In this document: piece by piece, positions 39,080 to 48,500 of the stretch
Numbering within the stretch: the first letter of the stretch is position 1
Layout of the letters: every line of letters starts with the position of its first letter
Position numbers and translations under genes: made by a program
NCBI RefSeq assembly: GCF_037038585.1
Contig: NC_092520.1
Span: 121,490,001 to 121,554,000, forward strand
Direction: 5' to 3'
DNA length: 64,000 bases
Origin: Patagioenas fasciata
Lineage: Eukaryota; Chordata; Aves; Columbiformes; Columbidae
Notes under the pieces: model-generated
What the model was told of the DNA's origin: nothing
What the model saw: the letters and a program-made list of their open reading frames with translations, nothing else
Database searches by the model: none

Positions 39080-39680
39080 GGCTGAACACCGACACAGCCA
39101 CCAGCTCTCCTGCCGGCCGGCACCGGAGGAGTGTCCCCATCTCCAGGCGCTGAGCCCCAGAAGAGTCGGCGGGCCAGGCCGGGCCCGCACGCCCGGGCGC
39201 CTGCAGCCAGTGGCGGGGCAGAGAGAAGCCAGCCGAGGCCTGGGCCCGAACAAAACCACCCGTGCCCACAGGCCCGAGGGGACACCACGGCTACCCGCAC
39301 AGGCCCGGCCGCGCCGCCCCGCTGCGCTCCGGGAACGCCGACACGGCGCCGCTCGCACCTCCAGGCCATGCTGCAGCAGCGCCGCGTTGGGCGGGTCGTG
39401 GCCACCCGGGACTACGTGGCTGCCAGCAGCAGGGACTTCATGCAGCCCGGGAGAGCCATGGCGCCCCAGCTCCGCTCTCAGACAGCGCAGCCACAAACTC
39501 CGCTCGGATTCCCCGCCGCCGCCATTTTGACGAGAGCAGCCACTGAGGGGCAGCGGCCGGAGCCCGCGGGGCCTGACGGGAGAAGCCGCGGCGCCGCGTT
39601 GCTGCAGGGGGCGGAGCCCGGCGGGTGTCGCTCGGCAACCCGTAACGCGCGTCGGGGCTGCGGAGCAGGAGGAGCTGCTG
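39080..39680. promoter_or_regulatory. CpG island promoter of the CIP2A copy
   Basis: A dense CpG cluster surrounds exon 1 of the CIP2A copy. Upstream of the start codon on the minus strand is AAAATGGCGGC (plus 39518-39528), one base off the YY1 motif AAGATGGCGGC, typical of housekeeping and bidirectional promoters. In other vertebrates CIP2A is head-to-head with DZIP3; no DZIP3 exon was recognised to the right here. CpGs are well preserved although the gene copy is broken. Confidence 0.75.
39359..39459 (-). pseudogene. CIP2A-like exon 1, frameshifted
   Basis: The frame opens with an ATG at 39459 in context gcgccATGG and reads MALPGCMKSLLLA, matching the human start (13 of the 34 exon-1 codons), then meets TAG at 39414-39412. 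Shifting the frame by one base near 39418-39421 restores the remaining 20 residues, ending LLQHGLE, at the same distance as in human. The exon is 101 bases against 102 expected. The donor is GTGCGA, a weak match. This is a single-base deletion. Confidence 0.85.
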
Positions 39681-39919
39681 CTTTACCACGTTAAAAATCC
39701 AGGATTTGCATCCACTTGCATGGTGACTGCGGCTAAAGGGCTCAGGTGGGGCCGAGGCAATGCTGGAAATTCGGAAGAGAAACCTTCTTGCAGCCCCATC
39801 TATGGCAATAACTTGAGGAGTGAAGATGCTGTGGGATTCCACCTGCGCCCCCATGCCTGGTGTTCCTTGCTGCTGCCCTTGTGGTGCAGGTTAGCCTTTG
39901 CTAATGATACCTTTGGGTA

Positions 39920-40048
39920 GGGGGCGGGGCTGAGGGCGATGGGAAAACCGTAAATCGAACCAGGCAGCCTCCAGACCAGGGGTCCGGCGACCCGGCCGCT
40001 CCTCCAGCGAGATCCCACGGCCGGAGAACGCACGGCGCCCCCTACAAA
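39920..40048 (-). repeat. tRNA-like module, copy B (partial)
   Basis: Only the tRNA-like part and the CTCF-like site remain: B box GGTTCGATTT and A box TGGAGGAGCGG on the minus strand, then gcgccccctac. It is followed at 40050-40066 by a CR1-type tail (ctctgtgattctgtgattc) and then copy C. It lies just to the right of the CIP2A fragment and its CpG island. Confidence 0.7.
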
Positions 40049-40074
40049 GCTCTGTGATTCTGTGATTCACAGTC

Positions 40075-40687
40075 TGATGTCTCTCAGTCGTTCCCCCCAC
40101 TGGGCTCAGGTGCCAAATCAGTTGCAAAAACAACATTCCTCCGTCAGTCATTCCTTACAGGGCTATGGCGACGGCGAGAGAGCGAGGCAGGTGTGCGCAG
40201 TGCTGAGAAAACCGGGGATCGAGCCAGGTACGTTTCGGACCACTCTCTGGCGACCTGGCCGCTCCTCCTGCGAGATCCCACGGCAGTGGAACGCACGGCG
40301 CCCCCTACAGGCCTCGCACCGCCCTGCGCGCCCGCCCGCCCGGCCCGGGAGGCACCCACCGACTCGCTGCCACCCACCACCACGCCACGCCGACACCGGC
40401 ACGCCACGCCGACACCGCCCGCCTCACAGGCCCACATGTTCCTCCCACGCACGCACAACAGCCTCGAGCTCCCTGGCCCCCTTTATGCCCCCTTATTCCC
40501 CCTCTGCACAGCACCCGCAGCCCTACTACAACCCCACTTGCCTCCCCCCCGCTAAAACACACACACAGACCCCCACCCGCCCGCCACCACCACGGCCCCG
40601 AGCCTTCCTCCCCGCTCCCCTACCCGATGTTCCTCCTCCCTCCCTCCCTGCACCAAACTCTGCCTTGGCTGCCAGAGCCCCAGACTT
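40075..40687 (-). repeat. tRNA-like module, copy C
   Basis: It starts with the same tgatgtctctcagtcgttcc as copies A and D and carries the tRNA-like segment at 40207-40289 (B box GGCTCGATCCCC on the minus strand) and gcgccccctacagg. The right end stops at cagagccccagact, short of the terminus seen in copy A, where retroviral sequence begins. Confidence 0.75.
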
Positions 40688-41828
40688 TATACTCATTTTC
40701 AGCCATCCTCTTCATGGTGGTCATATGCCCAATCATCCTGTACATACCAGTAATTCATTTGCCCGGGACATCTGTTTCTAGGTGATTTTTATTTATAATT
40801 TGCCTATCTTCTCGACATAAAGATCATTGCACACTTTTCTTTACAAACTTGCTGTACTATAAATCTTTTCCCAATATTCCAATACCTTGGCCAAGGTTGT
40901 CCCTTTTTCTATACTGAGTTTATTTCCCATTGCTAAAAGAAATTCAGGGAGACCCTCCCGTTGAGTCACGAGGTTCAGAAAGGACCCCCTTTCTTTCTAA
41001 ACTCCTTCAGAGAGAAGTTTAGGTGCAGCTGGATCCAATCCTAGTCTCAGACTTGGTCAACGGTTTATGTCTAAAGGGTATTTTCACATTTCCAATGGTG
41101 GACTCGAACCCCACTTATGTGCGGTTTAAGCTGATCAGGCCACGCACTTTGCACTCATTAACATCCTGCAGCAAGGGAGGGACTCAAACCTACCCTGGTA
41201 CTGAGGAAGATTTGAACCCCCTATATTTTCTTTTTATGTGCCAATTTGAATCTTGGCATAGCTAGTCGTCATCAGATGTGTATTTTGGCTAGAATACCTT
41301 CTGCTCTATTATGGGCTCCTTTGTTCAGACAAATCCAAAATACTTTATAATTTTCTTTTTATCCTTCCTTTTTGTACATCACATGTGTCGTCAGTACACT
41401 GACATCCTCCCTAACAGAGTGTATAGAGGAATGTCATCAGTGCTTTTTCCTTTATTGTCCCTAGGCCCAGCATTTTTCCTTTATGTTTCACATTCTGAGT
41501 TCCAAGGCTTCTCCTTCTGCCTCGTCCCTCCTCTCAGAATGCCCCCGACCACCAAGGTAGTACTTAATAGTCTGTTTTCTTACCTTGGTCTGTGCACAAA
41601 GTTACCTGGTGGCTTGTATTGTGCCTACCACCTTTTCCTTTATCCTTTCCCCTGTGGTTTGTAGGGATTCGCCTTCTTCGATACAGCCTTGGGGTTTCTG
41701 TTGGTCCCTCCTGGAGTCCTCACCAATGATCCAGAAGACCGTTGAAATCAATGGGGGGTGCCTTCCTGTCCTTCGGTGATAGGGACTCCCAAGATTATGA
41801 CGTCGAGTCTCGAATGAGCCCCCAGACT
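40688..41828 (-). mobile_element. Endogenous retrovirus leader and internal remnant
   Basis: This stretch follows the LTR and PBS-like site on the minus strand and so should be leader and start of gag. The only open frame nearest the PBS (41844-41602) is short, and no retroviral protein is recognisable. Near 41090-41230 three minus-strand motifs resemble tRNA T arms (GGTTCGAGTCC, GGTTTGAGTCC, GGTTCAAATC). No second LTR of this element is recognised; it is a remnant. Confidence 0.5.
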
Positions 41829-42232
41829 TGTAGGAAATGATCATCTTGCCAATATAATAGGTTCAGGCAGGATCTCTCAGCAAACTATGTTTTATTCACG
41901 ATTTTGCAAAATGGGGTGTTCTACCTAAAAGTAGGCACATGGAATAGGGCAAAAAGCCCCTTTTTACATCTCTCCCAAATGGCAGCCACAAATTCCCTTC
42001 CCTGTTCCTCATTGGTTGGGTACTGCAGGATTTACGGACTGCCCGATGCCTGCCTCACTTTACCTGTCTTATTCGTCTAATTCTAACAACTCCCTCCACT
42101 TATTGATTTCTTCAAAATACGGATTCCTGGCTCTTTGGCTACCCTTGTCCCTAACACAGCTGCTTAAATACAGGAATCAGTTTGCATTCCCAGAGTAGTT
42201 TGAAGAGACTTTGTTTTCAGTAAAGATTTATA
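41829..42232 (-). mobile_element. LTR of a second endogenous retrovirus
   Basis: On the minus strand a TATA-like TATTTAAG (42170-42164) precedes AATAAA (41896-41891) and the element ends cctaCA at about 41829. Immediately downstream is a primer-binding-site-like TGGGGGCTCATTCGAGAC (41824-41807), close to the tRNA-Pro type site TGGGGGCTCG. The 5' (high-coordinate) border is unclear and may touch module copy D at 42236. Gammaretrovirus-like (class I) ERVs often use tRNA-Pro. Confidence 0.65.
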
Positions 42233-42919
42233 TTCTGATGTCTCTCAGTCGTTCCCCCCACTGGGCTCAGGTGCCAAATCAGTTGCAAAAACAACATTCC
42301 TCCTTCAATCATTCCTTACAGGGCTCAGGCGACGGTGAGGGAGCGAGGCAGGTGTACGAAGTACTAAGAAAACCGGGGATCGAGCCAGGTACGTTTCGGA
42401 CCACTCTCTGGCGACCTGGCCGCTCCTCCTGCAAGATCCCACGGCCGTGGAACGCACGGCGCCCCCTACACGCGTCACAGCGCCCTACGCGCCCGCCCGC
42501 CCGGCCCGGGCTGCTGTGCTGAGGCTGGGGGTGTGCAAGAGGTTGGAAGGGTGGACAACAGGACAGGCGGGTGGTGGGTGGGCAAGAAAAGGCTGGGGTG
42601 GGAATGGAACTGGGTCCCCTGAGGACCAGCGTCACGCGACCTGGCCGCTCCTCTACCGTGATCCCCACTGCTGGGGGACGCCATAGCGCCCCCTACAAAC
42701 CTCGCACCGCTCGCTAAACCCAGCCCGGGGGGCACCCACCGACTCACTGCCACCCACCGCCACGTCGACACCACCCGCTTCACAGCCTCAAATGCTCCTC
42801 CCATACACAAACAACAGCCCCGAGCCTCCCTTTTTCCTCCCTTGCTCCCCTTCTGCACAGCACTTCCAGCCTCGCTACAACCCCACCTGCCCCCCCTGCC
42901 CCAAACCACACACCCCGCT

Positions 42920-43571
42920 GACGTGTGGAAACAACTTTACAACCTATAAAGTCATAAAACTTTACAACTCACAAAGTTATAAAGCAGGCATGTTTATTTC
43001 GACGTCGGGCGCAAGGGGGATCGTTCCACCATTCATGCGCAACTTCTAACAATATGAGGTGTGTTTAAATACAGTAGGGTGTTACATATTCATAATGACC
43101 CCAGGAACATCTATACATATTCATAACCTTTCCCCGCTTCTTATTAAAATGAGTTCCAGGTAATAATTTCCATAGTCTCCGCCTTGACCCCACCCTGTTG
43201 CGCTTGCACAATGCCATCTGGTGGTCTTGAGGAGGGGTCTTTGGGGGTCTTTGGATGAAGGCTTCTTCAGCTTCGTCACAGTGAACTTTTTACCTTTGGC
43301 TCATGTTAAATTGACTGGAAACCAACCTGCCAAGTCGATTGAAACCAGACTGGCGCCCCCTTTTGCTGTAAATCTTCATTATCTTGTCTCCTCAAGTTTA
43401 CAGCTAGGTGGAGTAAAACTTCTTATCTTGGCATTCGATGGGGTTCTGTTTTTCTTAACATAAGTTTACATAAAGCTCTAAACTAAGCACTTATTGTGTG
43501 GCTAAGCCTTAAAGTATTAGTTCGTTAGTAGGCACCCATTATACGTTTAGTTAAACCTTATAATGTTAGTT
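42920..43571 (-). mobile_element. Solo LTR of an endogenous retrovirus
   Basis: A 652-base AT-rich insert interrupts module D/E and is flanked by CCCGCT on both sides (42914-42919 and 43572-43577), a candidate target-site duplication. On the minus strand it shows a TATA-like TATTTAAA (about 43075-43065) and AATAAA (42998-42993) before the gcccgacgtcgaaat region, the usual order of an LTR. The sequence tttatttcgacgtcgggcgc resembles the R-U5 junction region of avian LTRs. The ends do not show clean TG/CA, so the exact borders are uncertain. No internal retroviral genes are attached. Confidence 0.68.
43210..43224 (-). promoter_or_regulatory. CTCF-like motif in solo LTR
   Basis: The minus strand reads CCACCAGATGGCATT, which fits the CTCF core consensus at 14 of 15 positions, in the same orientation as the module-borne motifs. 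Confidence 0.45.
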
Positions 43572-43751
43572 CCCGCTATCACCGCGACCCGCCACCACCA
43601 GGGCCCCGAACCTTCTTCCCCGCTCCCCTGCCCGCTGCTCCCCCTCTCTCCCTCCCTGCACCAAATTCTGTCTCGCCTGCCAGAGCCTAAGCCCTCCTGC
43701 TGCACTCTGGGGTTGTCTTGTGATGCGGGTCCTCGATTCCTCGAGTGCTCT

Positions 43752-45489
43752 CTGCTTCTGCTGACTCCCTCAGGGTAATGCCTGAGAAGTGGCACGAGTC
43801 TGTCCATGGATGCGCCCTTGTTCCCAGATTCAGAATCCGAAGCTGCAGCCTCTGCTGGGCTGTAAATCCCAGTGGAAAGCAGGTCTGCCTGCAGTGTAGC
43901 ACATTCACCAGAATCTCTGCCAGCTAAAAAGCACCACAGCCCAGTCCCTGGTCCTGGCCTTTCCTAAGGCTGAACATCAGTCTGAGTGGCTGAGCATGTG
44001 GGGACTCTATTCACGAAACCCATAGCATTCCGTGCTGTCACAGACCAGGCTGCTGGAGCTGGGATGTCTCAGCACAGCAGCTGCTCAGGGTGACATGGTG
44101 GGTCAAGAGACACATCAGTGTATGTGCTTCTAGGGAGCAAGGGAGGCTTTTTTTCTCTCCAATAGTACCATTTTTTGTGGAGAAATAATTTGTTTTCAAT
44201 GCATTATTTTTGACACATATGCTGGTATTTCTGGCAATGCCAGAGTTAATTTATACTCTTACATTTTACCTCCTTCATGCTACAAGTACCAGTGGAGCCT
44301 GGCACCAAAAACTGTTAGTGCTCTTAAACTTATAATGAAGTTCAAAGCATTAAAAAAAGCCCTTTTACAAATAGTGGTGTGAAAGATACATAATAAGAAA
44401 GAAATCTAACTAGTATTACCCATAAAAATACATAAATAATTTGTGAAATATCACACAACCAAGACAAATGTCTTCCTCAAGATCACAAACTGGGAGGGAG
44501 CTGGCACTAGTGACTGGGAGAATCAGGACATATGTTCCAGTTCTGGCTCAGGCTGCTAGTTGCAGGCACCTTCAGAATAAAAGTGTATATTAAATACTTA
44601 AATTTAGAGGTAAGAATAAAGTAAATTCTTACATTAGGAAAAATCCCCCAACAAGCACATTACAATACAGAGCTAATGGCCATGGCAAATGAAATATAGT
44701 AAGCAGTCTCATTTGTACCATATCTGTTAAAAAAAAGGATGTGTTAATACCAACATGCATCTAGAACTCGCATTCCTCTTGTAATCTGCCAGAACCGTTC
44801 ATTAATATTAAAAGTATTTCAAACCATTTTCATGTTGTTGATTAATTCTTTATGATGGGGATCAAGCACAGCCTTTTTGTTTTAATTCCAAACTACAGTA
44901 TAATTCTAGTATTCCTTGACATAACTGAAATACTATGCACTATCCAACAATGAGCTAATATGAATTGTGCACAAAATAACAGAGTTGAGAGACTTAACAG
45001 AGCTTAGAGGTTTCTAAGCATCATATGTTTCCAGGAGAAATTTTATCTTCTATGGTTTTTATCAACATCTATTGGTTCTGCCATAAACTACTGCTTTATG
45101 CACATTCATTTATCGTATTCATACTGCTTCCTTCTAACAGATTATTCGTTTTAGGAGTAGACTTCCTGGACAGTTTGCTGACTGAAAAACCAAAATACAC
45201 ATACATGCACACTGATACCCTTCCCCCACCCATATATATGTACAGAGATGTGCGTGCATGCATGCATCTATTATAAAAATTATTTTCTTGCTGAACAAAA
45301 ATACATAGTAGCTGGTCCTGGAGCCACTGGGAGAAAATAGAGCTGCTCTCACAGTCTGCAAAAGGCACTAATGCCAGTGGTCCAGATCCAGAGTGGAGAA
45401 CTCTCAGCGTGCAGCTCTCCCCAGCCCATCTGCTGTGCGGTGGCACAGCCTGAAACAGCAGCTTCCCAAGTCCTCACATTGTCGATCAT
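43752..45489. other. Non-coding stretch, probably including the SH2D1B 3' UTR
   Basis: No exon recognised. The part nearest 45489 should be the SH2D1B 3' UTR (minus strand); a (CA/TA)-rich patch is at 45196-45272. Confidence 0.5.
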
Positions 45490-45524
45490 TCAGGGCAAGA
45501 CAGTGACATAATCACTGTCAATAT
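45490..45524 (-). CDS. SH2D1B: SH2D1B coding exon 4 (tail and stop)
   Basis: After a strong acceptor (tttttttttatttctttacag) the exon completes the Asp codon and reads DIDSDYVTVLP then TGA at 45492-45490. The length and the Tyr motif match the C-terminal tail of EAT-2 (human SDYVDVLP), which is the reported phosphorylation site used for signalling. The 3' UTR continues towards lower coordinates; no AATAAA is visible within about 600 bases, and an ATTAAA (plus-strand tttaat at 44881-44886) is the nearest candidate poly(A) signal. Confidence 0.9.
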
Positions 45525-48500
45525 CTGTAAAGAAATAAAAAAAAATGATGCTGTCATTGCAAATGGCAAAGCCTATGTTGCCTTTTCTGAGCCATCAATT
45601 GCTGCTATTAAACATTTGCATCCGTGTGAGACCCCTCCTCCTGAGGGACAACCACATGTCGGAAATCATCCATACTTCGTTATCACAGCTATTTATCTGA
45701 TTTACTACGACTATAGTATAACACACCCTTTCTTCTCTAGATAAATACCCAACAGAAAAGCTCTCCTCCCAACTAAGGGAGGAGAGCCTGGAAAAAAACA
45801 CTGTGGAAACCGACTGTCTCTTCAAGCAACCACCCTCAGACGCACTGTTCCTGGGCTAGAAAACAATGCTCAAATGTGTCCAACCACCAGTATCGTGACC
45901 CCAGTCCTGGGTGTTGTTGTACTGGAGCATGGAGTCCCGCACGTGCCACAGAGCCAGCTGCTGGTGGGTCCCACAGGAGGGACAGGGCCAGAAAAGTGTG
46001 GTGTGCACTTTAGGAAGCACTGGGGTGTTTTACATGGTGCCCACATTTCAGAGACACATCTACCCTGGCATTAACCCAAACTCCCCCTGTGAGCAAAAGC
46101 AGTCTGAGGGGCAACTTGGGATTGCCATATAAGTGAAATCTAAATTAAAATTCAACAGCAACAATTCCAAACTAATTTGATTATTTCTCAAAGCTTCCAT
46201 TTTTATGACAAACACAAACATTTTGATATGAAATGAAAGGTTTTGTTTTCCTCCCTGTGAGCCCAGACCAAACCGTTGTGCATCCTCCGGAAAAGTCCAT
46301 GTTGCAGGACAAGACAAGAAAATGTGTATGACACCTGATTTCTCCTAAAAATATACCCAGGCTACTGCAGTATTTTCATCTCCCTGGAGCAGCCATGACA
46401 AGTTACCATAAAACCCTTTTTTTAGAGCAAATGTGGCACATCTGCCTTAGTGATACAAATGACAAGGTGATGTTGTGGACTCTGGAAACGCTTCTGCTGC
46501 TGTTTCCCTCAGCAAGGGTATTGCTGCACTGGCCCTTGAAAATGCAGCTCATTGCGTGAAGTGGTGGGGAGAGCTCCCCTCTTTCTGTCCTGTCTGCTTG
46601 ACACAGAAGCTGTTGCACTGCTGTTATGTGCAAAAAACCAGCATCTGTCACACAGACAGGAGGTGTGACTGCAGCACAGAGCAGCTGGCCCTCCATTGAT
46701 CCAGCATTTCTCATGAGGTATAAATCACACAGAAGACTGGATACACCTAGAATTTTTTTTTTCCTGTATGATAACTGCACTTACAGAAAGGATTTCCCTT
46801 GCTCATTACACTTGGTCTTCTAGTCAGAGGACCCAGAAAAGTTTCCAGGTTATTTTGCTGCCTCTGACCTGGTGGATACTGAAGCTGAGCATTGTACAGC
46901 ACTGATATGAAAAGTGGCTTTGAAAAGCGTGTGAGGGAGGCTGGCAAGTTATCAACAGTATCTCTATTCATCCTCCCCAAAGCAAGGATGTAAGGATGAC
47001 ATGGGACTGTAAAACATACTCTACCACACCTGTTAATGCAGTCATTTTAAAAAAGAAGCCACCAAAACCACTAAGGCAAAATGATATTTCTCACCATCAT
47101 AGATGTCATCTTCTTCTGACTTGAACCTCTGGTTTCTTTGTGAGGCCTTCGGTTTCATTACTGGATAGCGGAGATTTGTTATCAGTCCTTGATTTGGCTT
47201 TTCGTAATTGTATATTAGATCCTTCAATGTTCTGAAGAGCCTTGCTGGAATACCTTCAGTAGTCTGCAATGAAAGGAAAAAAAGTTTATTTGGAACTACT
47301 CTTCAGATAGATTCCCCTAAAAGAAAGGAATTATAGGTTGCTTCTTGTTTCCCAAGGAGCTGTTCTGGAACCAGGCTGGGTGACAGAATCTGGTACTAGC
47401 CTTTGGCCACTGGGGACACCTGCTTGGTGGTGTGGTCTAGGTCCTAAGTGTCACCTCCCTCACTCAATTTTTTTTTTTTTTTTTTTTTTAATTTAAATAA
47501 TGGTTTAAAATATGGGCTCAGGTGTGTTGCAGAGGGATGGTGTTACAGACTTCCCCCTGGTGACAGAGCACAAGGTTAGGGCCAATGTGTTTTGTTCTCA
47601 CTTAAAAGGTTTTATTTCAATGCTTGAGTGACAAACAGAAGCCAAACGCGTTGTCCAGTGTCTGCATTGCCAAGCAAAGGACTTCTGCAGATGCGGCAGA
47701 CGTGTCTGAGGATCTGCAGGAAAGTCCCTGGCCCCAACTTTCTCTTTTAGGTAGGAGTGTATTATTTGTCTCAGGTTTGTGACTTTCACCAGAGAATCCT
47801 GAGCCAAGCAGGGGTCAGGGCAGGACAGCAGACCGGAACTGACCAAAGGCCTGTCCTCTGCCATAGGACACTGTGCTCAGCAATACAAGCTCAGGGAAAG
47901 TGGGGATGTTCGTGGTTATGGCATTTGTCTTCTCAAGTAACCATTACACATGCTGAGGTCATGCTTTCCAGAGGGTGGCTAAACATCTGCCTCCTAATGG
48001 AAAGTAGTGACTAAACCTCTTATTTGCTTTGCTATGCTTGTGTGCACAACTTTGCTTCACCTATTAGGCTGTCTTTTAGCTTGATCCAGGAGTTTCCTCA
48101 CTTTTGCTCTTCATGTTCCCTTCCCCCACCCCATCCTGCTAAGGTGGGGGGGGAACAAGCAGCTATGTGGGTGCTTAGCTGCTGGTTGGGGTCAACCTAC
48201 CATACTCTAGAAAGTCCATGGTTGAGTCAGGCCCTTTAAAACCCCCGACCTCCCCTCCATCATGAATGTCAATTATTTTAGTGAGCCAAGCCAATCTGAC
48301 TTAAAAATGTGAAGAACAGAACTCTTCTTTCACTTTCTAGGCAAAATCTTGTAAGGAAAACTGGGTTTGAAAAGACTAAGTGTTTGAGTTATTATCTGCT
48401 GATAGGCATGACAGCAAACCCCACTAGAGTGGCTGTAGCCCAAAATAGATTACTTTTTGTCAACCAACCATTCTTCTTAATGGGAAATTATGTCTTTCGT

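Larger units (their letters stand above)
34739..39459 (-). pseudogene. CIP2A: CIP2A (KIAA1524) 5' fragment, unprocessed pseudogene with introns
   Basis: Six exons, in the order of CIP2A, are recognisable on the minus strand: 39459-39359, 37872-37725, 36258-36164, 35530-35434, 35138-35031 and 34875-34739. They match the N-terminal armadillo-repeat part of CIP2A (stretches such as [48 protein letters not shown] and KNP.VADYL). Four lesions are visible: a one-base deletion in exon 1, an in-frame TGA in exon 2, AA in place of the expected AG before the SFYR exon, and an 11-base deletion in the last exon. The exon for about 35 residues between exon 2 and the ANIDEL exon was not found, nor was any later CIP2A exon below 34.7 kb. 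CIP2A is an inhibitor of PP2A that stabilises MYC; this copy cannot make it. Introns are retained, so it is a genomic duplicate, not a retrocopy. An assembly with many errors is the less likely alternative. Confidence 0.88.
42236..43751 (-). repeat. tRNA-like module, copy D/E, split by an LTR
   Basis: The left part (42236-42919) begins like A and C; the right part (43572-43751) ends gattcctcgagtgctct like copy A. Between them is a solo LTR. The left part holds two tRNA-like segments in a row, 42369-42450 and 42595-42670; the second has A box TAGAGGAGCGG and B-box-like AGTTCCATTCC, and each is followed by gcgccccctaca. Confidence 0.72.

Noticed and set aside
39078-39694. Open frames of 150-187 codons on the plus strand and 140-169 on the minus strand
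   Set aside because: They are GC-driven frames of the CpG island; the real coding signal here is the frameshifted CIP2A exon 1 on the minus strand.
40062-40781. 239-codon open frame
   Set aside because: It crosses the repeat module in a stop-poor, GC-rich frame of low complexity (Pro, Arg, Thr) and occurs in other copies with breaks.
39700-47000. DZIP3 exons, expected head-to-head with CIP2A
   Set aside because: None recognised on the plus strand; the area is repeats and the SH2D1B 3' part.
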